Assembly (NCBI GenBank): GCA_028703995.1
Contig: JAQVLU010000001.1
Coordinates: 1-30,215 of the forward strand
From: Minisyncoccota bacterium
Lineage (GTDB): Bacteria > Patescibacteriota > Minisyncoccia > Minisyncoccales > Minisyncoccaceae
Direction: 5' to 3'
DNA: 30,215 nt
Part shown: in pieces, positions 1-6,270 of the stretch
Position numbering within the stretch: the first letter of the stretch is position 1
Layout: every line of letters starts with the position of its first letter
Translations under genes and position numbers: made by a program
The notes under the pieces: model-generated
What the model saw: only the letters and a program-made list of their open reading frames with translations
What the model was told of the DNA's origin: nothing
Database searches by the model: none

Positions 1-50
1 ATTACAATAACTACGAGTAGTTCAATTAAAGTGAAGGATTTATTTCTCAT
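1..50 (-). CDS. Type IV prepilin (5' end only, cut by window start)
   Basis: The reverse strand from 50 reads ATG, then codons giving MRNKSFTLIELLVVIV, and stays open to the window edge, so only 16 residues are seen. This is the classic class III prepilin signal: a short basic leader (MRNKS), then the mature N-terminus FTLIELLVVIV with Glu at mature position 5, which begins the hydrophobic assembly helix. PilD-type peptidases usually cut after Gly; here the -1 residue is Ser, a variant I recall as common in CPR pilins. The ATG overlaps the stop of the AlkD-like gene by 11 nt (ATGAGAAATAA), which argues for translational coupling and for this start. Which pilin it is cannot be said, because the C-terminal part lies outside. 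Confidence 0.85.
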   Translation of the reverse strand, partial: MRNKSFTLIELLVVIV

Positions 51-729
51 TTTTTTTATTTAGAAAATATTTTCTTTTAGATTCTTCTAATCTTTCTATG
101 GCGTATCTTAACGTCATCCTAGACATATTATAATATTCTTTTTCTAAAAAATCAATCAACATTTCTTCATCTCTTTTTCCAACTTCTCTAAGCATCCAAC
201 CAACAGCCTTATGAATTAAATCGTGCTCATCTTTTAAAAGAATTTTTGCTATCTTCATCGTATCTTTAAAATCATTATTTTTAATAAAATAATAAGTAGA
301 AACTATAGCAATTCTTTTCTCCCATAAATTTTCTGATTCTGCTAATTTATATAATAAATTTCTATCTCTTTTAAATAAATGTTTTCCTACAATGTTTGGA
401 CAAGATAAATCAACTAAATCCCAATTATTAATATTTTTTAAATTGTTAATATAAAAATTAAAAACCTCTTCTTTTTCTTCTTTTTTAAAATTTTCAACAA
501 GAATTAAAAGAGCTGTTAGCCTATGTTCGTGAATATTGCTTTCTAAAAGCTCTTTAATTTCTTTAGGGCTAATGTTTAAATTCTTTTTCGCAACAATCCT
601 TATGTCTGGAACTTTAATCCCCAAAAAAACATCTCCTTCTCCATATTCACCTTTTCCTGTTTTAAAAAACCTTAAAAGAATTTTTGCTTTCTCTTTATTT
701 TTTAATTTTTGCAATTCTTTTTTAACCAT
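40..729 (-). CDS. DNA alkylation repair protein, AlkD-like HEAT-repeat glycosylase
   Basis: A 229-residue, all-helical protein of the AlkD/AlkC-type DNA alkylation repair family, which excises N3- and N7-alkylpurines without flipping the base. The residues that form the DNA-facing cleft in Bacillus cereus AlkD (Trp109, Asp113, Arg148, Trp187) have counterparts here: Trp103 and Asp107 in NNWDLVD, Arg139 in WEKRIA and Trp178 in GWMLREVGK, with closely matching spacing. The start at 729 is chosen because ATGGTTAA overlaps the prmC stop by 8 nt, a geometry seen twice more in this window; an in-frame ATG at 753 would add eight residues and lengthen the overlap to 32 nt. It lies between prmC and a prepilin in one tight operon. 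The family assignment is firm; activity depends on the residues above, which all appear intact. Confidence 0.88.
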   Translation of the reverse strand: MVKKELQKLKNKEKAKILLRFFKTGKGEYGEGDVFLGIKVPDIRIVAKKNLNISPKEIKELLESNIHEHRLTALLILVENFKKEEKEEVFNFYINNLKNINNWDLVDLSCPNIVGKHLFKRDRNLLYKLAESENLWEKRIAIVSTYYFIKNNDFKDTMKIAKILLKDEHDLIHKAVGWMLREVGKRDEEMLIDFLEKEYYNMSRMTLRYAIERLEESKRKYFLNKKNEK

Positions 730-1357
730 ATATTTTAACAAACCTATATTCATTAAAATGATCTTTGCAAAACTCGTATTTTGAATAAGTATTTCTTTTA
801 ATTAATTTTTCTATATCATCTTTCTGAGACTCATCATGCTCAATAACTAAAACTCCTTTTTCATTTAAAAAGTTAGGAGCTTCTTTGATGAGTCTTATAA
901 TACAATCCATTCCCTTATTCCCAGAAAATAAAGCAAGGTGTGGTTCATATTCTAAAACATCCTCACCAACTTCCCCTATTCTTTCCAGCGCTACATATGG
1001 TGGATTGGCAAGAATAAAATCATACCTTTCTTTAATATTTGAAAAAACATCTGTTTCTATTATATTATAACGTTCTTTTTCAAATCCTTCTAAATTTATT
1101 TGTATTTGTTTTAAAAGATTTTTATCAATTTCTCCAAAATCACAAAACGTATTTTCTATATTTTTCAAAACAGAAACTCCAATGCAACCAGAGCCAGAAA
1201 AAAGATCAAGACATTTTGACCCTTTTTTTATTTCTTTTAAAATTAAAGAAACCCAATACTCTGTTTCTTGACGCGGAATAAGTGGTCTAAAAGATAAGTC
1301 AATTTTAGACCCTAAAAAATATTTATAGTTTTTTTGGTACTCTTCTGGAATTCCCAT
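722..1357 (-). CDS. prmC: Peptide chain release factor N5-glutamine methyltransferase
   Basis: A class I SAM-dependent methyltransferase of the HemK/PrmC family, which methylates the Gln of the GGQ motif in release factors RF1/RF2. It shows the PLIPRQETE substrate-side motif (residues 25-33), a SAM-binding DLFSGSGCIGV loop (51-61) and the catalytic NPPY tetrad (118-121). At 211 residues it is well short of the usual 270-290: the N-terminal helical domain that contacts the release factor is missing, and the protein begins just before the methyltransferase core. The start is fixed by a TAATG junction with the DUF212 gene upstream (1-nt overlap), so truncation by mis-calling is unlikely. N-terminally short PrmC proteins fit a reduced genome. 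Confidence 0.9.
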   Translation of the reverse strand: MGIPEEYQKNYKYFLGSKIDLSFRPLIPRQETEYWVSLILKEIKKGSKCLDLFSGSGCIGVSVLKNIENTFCDFGEIDKNLLKQIQINLEGFEKERYNIIETDVFSNIKERYDFILANPPYVALERIGEVGEDVLEYEPHLALFSGNKGMDCIIRLIKEAPNFLNEKGVLVIEHDESQKDDIEKLIKRNTYSKYEFCKDHFNEYRFVKIYG

Positions 1358-1809
1358 TAAATTAAAATTATTGTAACTCCCACTCCTATTCCTATGATTA
1401 ATCCTGACAAAACCTCAAGCCAACTATGTCCTAAAACCTCTCTTAATGGCTCCATTTCTTTTATATTAACAAACTCTATCAAATCGTTTAATGACTGGGC
1501 TTGTTTTTGAGCGGCCCTTCTTAAAACAGATGCGTCATACAAAACAAAAACAGTAAAAGCTAGAGTTACTGCAAACATTATTGAATCAACTCCTGTCAAA
1601 AATCCAACGACTGTACAAAGAGCGGTTACAAAAGAACTATGAGAACTTGGAAATCCTCCAGGAATAAAAAACAACTCAAAGCTAAACCTTTTTTCTTTTA
1701 TCGTAGCAATAACTACTTTTATCGTTTGAGCAACAAACCAAGCTAAAAGTGGCGCCATAATAGCCGGATTATTATAAAAAGCAGATAGTGTTTCGTAATA
1801 ACTAATCAT
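1357..1809 (-). CDS. Divergent PAP2-family membrane protein (DUF212)
   Basis: A 150-residue membrane protein of the DUF212/YuiD family, a divergent branch of the PAP2 acid phosphatase superfamily of unknown substrate. Characteristic pieces are an N-terminal LLAWFVAQTIKV helix, the GGFPSSHSSFVTAL segment (PSSHS is the phosphatase-like signature), the YDASVLRRAAQKQA stretch and a C-terminal GHSWLEVLSGLIIGIGVG helix with the second conserved His. The family may dephosphorylate a lipid such as undecaprenyl or phosphatidyl phosphates, but that is inference. The start at 1809 gives an 8-nt overlap (ATGATTAG) with the YggU gene; an ATG at 1818 would add three residues. It is part of the long minus-strand operon. 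Confidence 0.88.
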   Translation of the reverse strand: MISYYETLSAFYNNPAIMAPLLAWFVAQTIKVVIATIKEKRFSFELFFIPGGFPSSHSSFVTALCTVVGFLTGVDSIMFAVTLAFTVFVLYDASVLRRAAQKQAQSLNDLIEFVNIKEMEPLREVLGHSWLEVLSGLIIGIGVGVTIILI

Positions 1810-2023
1810 AAATTTCAAAAATTTTACTAGGGCTTCTCGCCCCCTTAATTAATTTTATTTTTTTACTTGAAATATTAAAATATTTAGCCAATATTTCAAA
1901 AATTCTTTTATTCGCTTCTCCTCTTTCTGGTTTTTCTTTTAAAAAAACTTCGAAAGCGTCTTCATCTTTTTTATTTATTATTTCCTTTTTTGATGAAGGG
2001 TGACATTTAACTTTAATTAACAT
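1802..2023 (-). CDS. DUF167 / YggU-family protein
   Basis: A 73-residue protein of the DUF167 (YggU) family, small alpha/beta proteins of unknown function. Visible hallmarks are the N-terminal strand MLIKVKCHPSSKK, the KPERGEANKRIFEILAKYF stretch containing the conserved GxAN, and the KIKLIKGARSPSKIFEI end. The start at 2023 is preferred because it opens the family's first strand directly and gives an 11-nt overlap with the DUF5652 gene (ATGTTAATTAA); an ATG at 2038 would add MYLRS and a 26-nt overlap. The genes are in one transcript. No partner or reaction can be named from the sequence. Confidence 0.87.
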   Translation of the reverse strand: MLIKVKCHPSSKKEIINKKDEDAFEVFLKEKPERGEANKRIFEILAKYFNISSKKIKLIKGARSPSKIFEIYD

Positions 2024-2216
2024 ACTTCTTAGGTACAAAAAGAAGATAAAAAAGAGGAAGTAATCCTAGTGTGTTTAAAATAAGGATTGATATAAACCAC
2101 TTTTTTTGATTGTTTTTTGCTGCTCTAAATAAGGCAAAACCTTTAAGAACAAGTTCGATTAAACTGATTATAAAAAGTATGTTTAATACTTCTTGCGGAA
2201 TATCATTATATGTCAT
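2013..2216 (-). CDS. Small two-helix membrane protein (DUF5652-like)
   Basis: A 67-residue protein with two predicted membrane helices: residues about 10-30 (VLNILFIISLIELVLKGFAL) and about 42-62, separated by a basic loop RAAKNNQKKW. The WFI-NTLGLLPL-YLL pattern resembles the DUF5652 family (also like phospholipase D nuclease N-terminal mini-domains), small proteins that I associate with Patescibacteria. The function is unknown. It begins with ATGA, overlapping the uracil-DNA glycosylase stop by 4 nt, and its end overlaps the YggU start, so it is translated as part of the operon. Confidence 0.75.
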   Translation of the reverse strand: MTYNDIPQEVLNILFIISLIELVLKGFALFRAAKNNQKKWFISILILNTLGLLPLFYLLFVPKKYVN

Positions 2217-2746
2217 ATTTTTTTAAAATCTTTTTTTAAAATATTAATCTTTTTATTATTATAAATTGCGAAAGCTGGATGATACATCGGAATAATCCTT
2301 AAATTGTCTATTTTAAAAACTTTTCCATGCACTTCCCCTATTTCAAAATTCTTTTTAAAATATTTGTTTAAGATATACTTACTAGAGAATCTTCCTAAAG
2401 GGCAAATTATTTCCGGTTTAATTATTTCAAGCTCTCTTTCTAAAAAATAAGCGCAACTATTTATTTCTGTTTTTTTTGGATCTCTATTCTTGGGAGGTCT
2501 ACATTTAATAATGTTTGTGACATAAACATCTTCTCTTTTTAAATTAATCGATTCTAAAAGTTCGTTTAAGATTTTTCCCGCTCGTCCGCAAAAAGGAGTT
2601 CCTGACTCGTCTTCATTTTTTCCTGGAGCCTCACCTATAAAAACAATTTTACTTTTTGTATTTCCATTATAAACAGTTGGTAAAATCCTCTTCTTATAAA
2701 GAGAGCATCTTTTACATTCCATTATGTCTTTGACAACTTTTTTCAT
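2213..2746 (-). CDS. Family 4 uracil-DNA glycosylase, Fe-S type
   Basis: A 177-residue uracil-DNA glycosylase of family 4 (UdgA type), which removes uracil arising from cytosine deamination and starts base excision repair. The catalytic motif A is GEAPGKNEDESGTPFCGRAG (38-57) and motif B is MYHPAFA (154-160). Four cysteines, Cys11 and Cys14 (ECKRC), Cys82 (IIKCRPP) and Cys98 (INSCAYF), match the expected 4Fe-4S ligands. The ATG overlaps the stop of a 31-codon reading frame by 4 nt (ATGA). Length is slightly short of the usual 190-220, with a lean C-terminus. Together with the AlkD-like gene further down it gives this operon a DNA-repair component. Confidence 0.93.
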   Translation of the reverse strand: MKKVVKDIMECKRCSLYKKRILPTVYNGNTKSKIVFIGEAPGKNEDESGTPFCGRAGKILNELLESINLKREDVYVTNIIKCRPPKNRDPKKTEINSCAYFLERELEIIKPEIICPLGRFSSKYILNKYFKKNFEIGEVHGKVFKIDNLRIIPMYHPAFAIYNNKKINILKKDFKKI

Positions 2747-2838
2747 TGCCCAAGAACAACTCTCATAAGCATAACTAATGCTGTTACTGTAAGAATCATT
2801 AAAAGCATATAAAGTGTTGTTTTTCTTAAAATCATCAT
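2743..2838 (-). CDS. 31-residue single-pass membrane peptide, translationally coupled
   Basis: Between the thioredoxin/CcdA gene and the glycosylase gene the reverse strand carries a 31-codon frame that starts MMILRKTTLYMLLM and ends LMRVVLGQ. Both ends are ATGA junctions: its ATG overlaps the upstream stop by 4 nt and its TGA overlaps the downstream start by 4 nt, so the chain of coupled starts runs through it without a break. The peptide is basic at the N-terminus (LRK) followed by about 20 hydrophobic residues, as in a single signal-anchor helix. It has no recognisable family. It may be a small subunit or modulator of the adjacent membrane thiol protein, or simply a coupling relay; both are inference. 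Low length keeps the confidence moderate. Confidence 0.6.
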   Translation of the reverse strand: MMILRKTTLYMLLMILTVTALVMLMRVVLGQ

Positions 2839-4037
2839 ATAGATCCTAAAACGTTAGGGAAAAAGATTATAATAATACCTAATATAATTAATAATACTCC
2901 TGAAATAAATTTAGAAATTTTAATATATTTTTCTGATTCTTGCGCTAAATTAAAAGTAAATACAGCAATTAAAAATATAACAAAATCATCTAACATATAA
3001 AATATATCATAAATTAAAAGATAAAAATAGTATGACGCAGATGGTAAATTGTAAGAAGTTAATATCTTAGTAAAAGCAACCGGAAGTCCAAAAGAACAAA
3101 TTAATTCTATTGTATTGATACCTACGGCAACAAAAATAATTCCTCCAATTATTAAAAAGATAGACCTGTCAGAATTAATTACTTCTTGCATTTTTAAAAG
3201 TAATTTTTTCTGATTTCTGCTAAACCAGTTATCGTGCCTTGGATCGATATCACATAATTTACAAATTATTCCATTAAAATATTCTTTCAAAATATAAATC
3301 CCTAAAATTAATATTAATATTCCCACTCCATAAGTAATAACCTGAAGATGAGGTAATAAAAGAAAAATATTAAGCCAAGCGGCGATGAAAAAATAATAAA
3401 CTAATCCGGAAACAAGGATAAAAATCCCTCCTAAAAGAATTAGCTTTCTTTTGTCTCCAACTCCTATCAGTACCGCTAAAAGAAAAGCTAAAGCTGCCAT
3501 AGCGCAAGCATTGAATCCATCGATAAATCCAAAAAAAGCAGAAAAAACAAAAGGGGAAGCCTCTTTAAGATTAATAGTTCCTAAAAAAGGAACTTCTATT
3601 TTTGATTTCAATTCTTCTATTTCTGTAAAATTAGAAATGTTTTCGTGATCAGAAACATCTTCATTATTTAAAAAAGAATCAATAACTTTATTAATATTTT
3701 CTTCCGAAAAATCTTTTTGAAAACCAACAAAGTAATAATTTTCAATAAAAATAACCGGGACTCCGCCTCGATAGATCTCCTCTACATTATATTTATTATA
3801 ATATTCGTTAAGAAGTTCAACCGATCTCTTTTCACTTATATCAAACTTATTTACTTTAATACTCTCGTCTTTTAATGAAACTTCATTTAAGAAAAGATTA
3901 GCCGAGGCGCAATGTCCACAAGTTTTACTATAAAAGAAATCAATATCTATTTTGTCATCTCCTTCGACAATCTCCGCATTTGCAAAATTAACAAAAAGAA
4001 ATAAGCTTAAAAAAAATGTTAAAAATATTTTTTTCAT
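2835..4037 (-). CDS. Thioredoxin-CcdA/DsbD-like membrane thiol transporter fusion
   Basis: A 400-residue protein: signal peptide (1-21, ending NANA), an extracytoplasmic thioredoxin fold (about 28-125) with active site CGHC (Cys40, Cys43) and cis-Pro94 (GGVPVIFI), then about six membrane helices (164-398). The membrane part has the DGFNACAM (173-180) and IELICSFGLP (310-319) signatures of the CcdA/DsbD-type electron transporter; Cys178 and Cys314 would be the redox pair moving electrons across the membrane. A further CxxC (Cys259, Cys262) sits in a loop. Unlike the usual NPC, the first cysteine follows Ala (NAC). The family supports extracytoplasmic disulphide reduction or isomerisation. Its start overlaps the FKBP stop by 4 nt, and it lies beside an anchored prolyl isomerase, which suits a folding role. 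Confidence 0.83.
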   Translation of the reverse strand: MKKIFLTFFLSLFLFVNFANAEIVEGDDKIDIDFFYSKTCGHCASANLFLNEVSLKDESIKVNKFDISEKRSVELLNEYYNKYNVEEIYRGGVPVIFIENYYFVGFQKDFSEENINKVIDSFLNNEDVSDHENISNFTEIEELKSKIEVPFLGTINLKEASPFVFSAFFGFIDGFNACAMAALAFLLAVLIGVGDKRKLILLGGIFILVSGLVYYFFIAAWLNIFLLLPHLQVITYGVGILILILGIYILKEYFNGIICKLCDIDPRHDNWFSRNQKKLLLKMQEVINSDRSIFLIIGGIIFVAVGINTIELICSFGLPVAFTKILTSYNLPSASYYFYLLIYDIFYMLDDFVIFLIAVFTFNLAQESEKYIKISKFISGVLLIILGIIIIFFPNVLGSI

Positions 4038-4480
4038 TTGATCTCTAGAAGCTCAACCTCAAATATTAAAGTAGCTTTTGCAGGAATAATTGGATAATAT
4101 CCAGCTTCTCCATATCCAAGCTCATAAGGTATGGTTAATCTTCTTTTCTCATTTACTTTCATTCCAAGCATTCCTTCTTCCCATCCTTGGATAACTGAAT
4201 TTCTACCTAGAGTAAATTCAAAAGGAACGCCTCTGTCAACACTAGAGTCAAACTGTTTTCCATCTTCAAGAGTCCCTACATAATGAACAACAAGAGTGTC
4301 TCCTTTTTCTGATAATTCTCCCTCTCCTTCTTTTAAAATTTCTATTTCAACTTTTTTTTCCATAGTAGTATTATTAATTAATGGTTCTTCTTTTTCTTCT
4401 TGAGAAAAAAATTGAACAACAAAAACCATTAAAGTAATAAAGATTATTATTAATATTGTATTTTTAATTAATTTAACCAT
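4034..4480 (-). CDS. Membrane-anchored FKBP-type peptidyl-prolyl isomerase
   Basis: A 148-residue protein with an N-terminal signal anchor (about 6-27), a short Glu-rich linker and a complete FKBP domain (about 43-148). The isomerase pocket residues of FKBP12 can all be followed: Tyr in VVHYVG, Phe-Asp in KQFDSS, Phe in PFEFTLG, Val-Ile in NSVIQGWEEG with its Trp, Tyr in ELGYGE and Phe in LIFEVELLEI. It should catalyse prolyl cis-trans isomerisation outside the cytoplasm. The start is a TAATG junction with the SIMPL gene upstream; its stop overlaps the thioredoxin/CcdA start (ATGA). The neighbourhood implies a shared envelope-folding task. Confidence 0.93.
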   Translation of the reverse strand: MVKLIKNTILIIIFITLMVFVVQFFSQEEKEEPLINNTTMEKKVEIEILKEGEGELSEKGDTLVVHYVGTLEDGKQFDSSVDRGVPFEFTLGRNSVIQGWEEGMLGMKVNEKRRLTIPYELGYGEAGYYPIIPAKATLIFEVELLEIK

Positions 4481-5328
4481 TATTTTTTGATTGAATAAGT
4501 AATATATGTATTGATAGTAATTTCGTTTTTAGAAATAGCATCAGTGATAGCTAAAGATCCAGCTCCTCCTCTCCCATAAATTGAATCATAATCATTGTCA
4601 GAATAATTTACTGGGTTAGATAATTTCACATTTAAACTTTGAGCGATACTCTCTGCTTTTTCCCTTGCTTTATTAACGGCATCAACACGAGCTGATTCAA
4701 CATAACTCTCCCTGTCTTTAACTTCAAACTTTAAATCGCTAATAGTGGTCGCACTTGCTTCAAGGGCTGTTTTAATTACCACTTCAACTTTTTCTACAGG
4801 CATTTTAATCTGAATAACTTCTTTTATTTTATAAGAAGAAATAATTATCTTGCCTTCTGGGTATTGTTTAAGATCAACACCTATTGTTTGTTTCTGATAT
4901 TGAGGTTCAATAGAGTATTCTATTATTTTAATATTTTCTTTTAAAACACCTTCTACTTGCACTTTATTTATAATATTTTCTGCTTTTCTATCGTTCTCAA
5001 GAGAAGCTTCTTCCATTGAAGCTCCTGAAGTTTCTATGCCGATACTCACTGAGGCTTCATCTGGAGTAACATAAACAGTAGAGCTAGCATTAACACTAAT
5101 TGTTCCTACTTGTTCATTAGTTACAATCTCTCCAGTTCCCTGGGTTTTTGAAACCAAGCTATAAATAATAGAAAAAGACAAGATTACTAAAAAAATACTA
5201 AAGATTATGAGAAATATTTTTAAAACGCTATTCTCTTCATTTTTATGCATTGGCTTAACCGGCATCTGCAAATTACTCTTAGGGGCATTATTTATTGGGT
5301 CTGGACTATTAAAATTTACATCGTTCAT
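4480..5328 (-). CDS. SIMPL-domain (DUF541) membrane-anchored protein, copy 1
   Basis: A 282-residue protein with a polar N-terminal arm rich in Asn and Pro (1-33), one membrane helix (about 35-58) and an extracytoplasmic SIMPL/DUF541 domain (about 76-282). The family signature is seen in GTISVNASSTVYVTPDEASVSIGI at its start and in the helix ESARVDAVNKAREKAESIAQ, followed by a final strand NEITINTYITYSIKK. SIMPL proteins (BP26, YggE, IRAK-binding) form oligomeric, channel-like or stress-linked envelope structures, but their biochemical role is unclear. This is the longest of three copies in the window and the only one with a cytoplasmic arm. It is ten nt downstream of the tRNA-binding gene and abuts the FKBP gene. 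Confidence 0.88.
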   Translation of the reverse strand: MNDVNFNSPDPINNAPKSNLQMPVKPMHKNEENSVLKIFLIIFSIFLVILSFSIIYSLVSKTQGTGEIVTNEQVGTISVNASSTVYVTPDEASVSIGIETSGASMEEASLENDRKAENIINKVQVEGVLKENIKIIEYSIEPQYQKQTIGVDLKQYPEGKIIISSYKIKEVIQIKMPVEKVEVVIKTALEASATTISDLKFEVKDRESYVESARVDAVNKAREKAESIAQSLNVKLSNPVNYSDNDYDSIYGRGGAGSLAITDAISKNEITINTYITYSIKK

Positions 5329-5338
5329 ATTTTTATTT

Positions 5339-5665
5339 TTAACTTATTATTGATCCTGGAGCGACTTCTTCTTCTCCAGTTAAAATTATTGCTCTACCTT
5401 CTTTTTTCGTAAAAAGAAGCATTCCATGACTTTCAATTCCAAAAATCACTTTTGGCTCTAAGTTTAAAACTATTATCACTTCTTTCCCTACTAAATCTTC
5501 TTCTTTGTAAAACTCAGCTACCCCCGAAATGACAATTCTTTTCTCGGTTCCAACATCAACCTCTATTTTTAAAAGTTTGTTAGAATCTTCTACTTTTTCT
5601 ACTGAGAGTATCTTAGCCATTCTAAGATCTATCTTTTTAAATTCTTCAAATGAAATGTTTTCCAT
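5339..5665 (-). CDS. tRNA-binding OB-fold protein (MetRS C-terminal/CsaA-like)
   Basis: A 108-residue stand-alone OB-fold domain of the EMAPII/Arc1p/CsaA/MetRS-beta class. Its order of motifs is FEEFKKIDLRMAKILSVEKV (the conserved Asp-Leu-Arg start), NKLLKIEVDVG, KRIVISGVAEFY, LVGKEVIIVLNLEPKVIFGIESHGMLLF and the closing VAPGSIIS. In bacteria this domain is normally the C-terminal extension of methionyl-tRNA synthetase, where it grips tRNA and dimerises; it can also be a separate gene, as here. It could act in trans with a MetRS encoded elsewhere, or as a CsaA-like export chaperone; the SHGM segment fits both. It sits between an anchored hypothetical protein and the first SIMPL gene with 10-nt gaps either side. 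Confidence 0.88.
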   Translation of the reverse strand: MENISFEEFKKIDLRMAKILSVEKVEDSNKLLKIEVDVGTEKRIVISGVAEFYKEEDLVGKEVIIVLNLEPKVIFGIESHGMLLFTKKEGRAIILTGEEEVAPGSIIS

Positions 5666-5675
5666 ATTATTTAAT

Positions 5676-6206
5676 TTACCTTAAAGTAAAGCTTTTGTAA
5701 ATTTCTTCAAAAACAGGTTTTGTTTCTTCAAATCTAGATTCAAGAGTATTCAAACTAACTACGAAAATAGTATCATTCAATCCCTTAATAAAAGACATAG
5801 CAATTATATAATTAACCTCTTCTTGGTTTGTCTTTAAAATAAGAACATGTGAACTATCTTCATCTTTTTCTTCTACAATTTCAACGCCCTCAGAAGAGTT
5901 TTCAACTTGAGTTTTTATATAATCAATGTATTGTTCGTAAGTTCTTCCTGTTAAATCATCTTTTATAAAAAATACGTAAGACTTAAAAGGATTTTCTCCA
6001 TTGTCTTCATTCTCGTTTAAAAAAGCAGTTATTCCAAGTTCTTCTGTCTCTGCCCAAGAAGGTGTCTTGAAAGAATAACCTTGTTCAATAAAATAGCCTT
6101 CCTTGCTTTCAAAATTATTTCCATTAATATTTAAACTACTTCCTAAGTAAAAGCAAAGAGCTCCAAAAAGGACAATAAAGAAACTTAATATAATGTTTTT
6201 TTTCAT
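5676..6206 (-). CDS. Membrane-anchored hypothetical protein, possibly PsbP/DcrB-like fold
   Basis: A 176-residue protein with an N-terminal signal anchor (about 4-22; the Cys18 context GALC is not a proper lipobox) and an extracytoplasmic domain. The pattern FIEQGYSFKTPSWAE near the start, a central alpha-beta stretch, and a C-terminal IVVSL-FEEIYKSFTLR helix resembles PsbP/DcrB-like lipid-facing domains seen as many single-copy anchored proteins in Gram-positive and CPR genomes; this is a fold guess from pattern only. It is the first gene of the long minus-strand operon, behind a predicted promoter shared head-to-head with the GH3 gene. No catalytic residues can be pointed out. Confidence 0.7.
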   Translation of the reverse strand: MKKNIILSFFIVLFGALCFYLGSSLNINGNNFESKEGYFIEQGYSFKTPSWAETEELGITAFLNENEDNGENPFKSYVFFIKDDLTGRTYEQYIDYIKTQVENSSEGVEIVEEKDEDSSHVLILKTNQEEVNYIIAMSFIKGLNDTIFVVSLNTLESRFEETKPVFEEIYKSFTLR

Positions 6207-6211
6207 ATAAC

Positions 6212-6240
6212 TTGTTTTATTTAATTATCTTAAGTATAAT
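6212..6240 (+). promoter_or_regulatory. Predicted promoter for the GH3/NagZ-like gene
   Basis: A -35 box TTGTTT (6212-6217) and a perfect -10 box TATAAT (6235-6240) are separated by exactly 17 nt; transcription should begin near 6247, 24 nt before the ATG. A second TATAAT at 6255-6260 lacks a good -35 and would give a leader of about 4 nt. The two promoters of this divergent region interleave. Confidence 0.55.
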
Positions 6241-6266
6241 ATAACAATAAATCATATAATATTCAA
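6238..6266 (-). promoter_or_regulatory. Predicted promoter for the 13-gene minus-strand operon
   Basis: On the reverse strand a -35 box TTGAAT (6261-6266) is followed after 17 nt by a -10 box TATATT (6238-6243). Transcription would begin near 6231, giving a 25-nt leader to the ATG at 6206. It overlaps the plus-strand promoter of the GH3 gene. No Shine-Dalgarno sequence is visible in the leader. Confidence 0.5.
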
Positions 6267-6270
6267 TATT

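Noticed and set aside
5676..6206. Lipoprotein signal in the 6206 gene (GALC)
   Set aside because: The residue before Cys18 is Leu, not Gly/Ala/Ser, so the lipobox rule is not met; a plain signal anchor is more likely.
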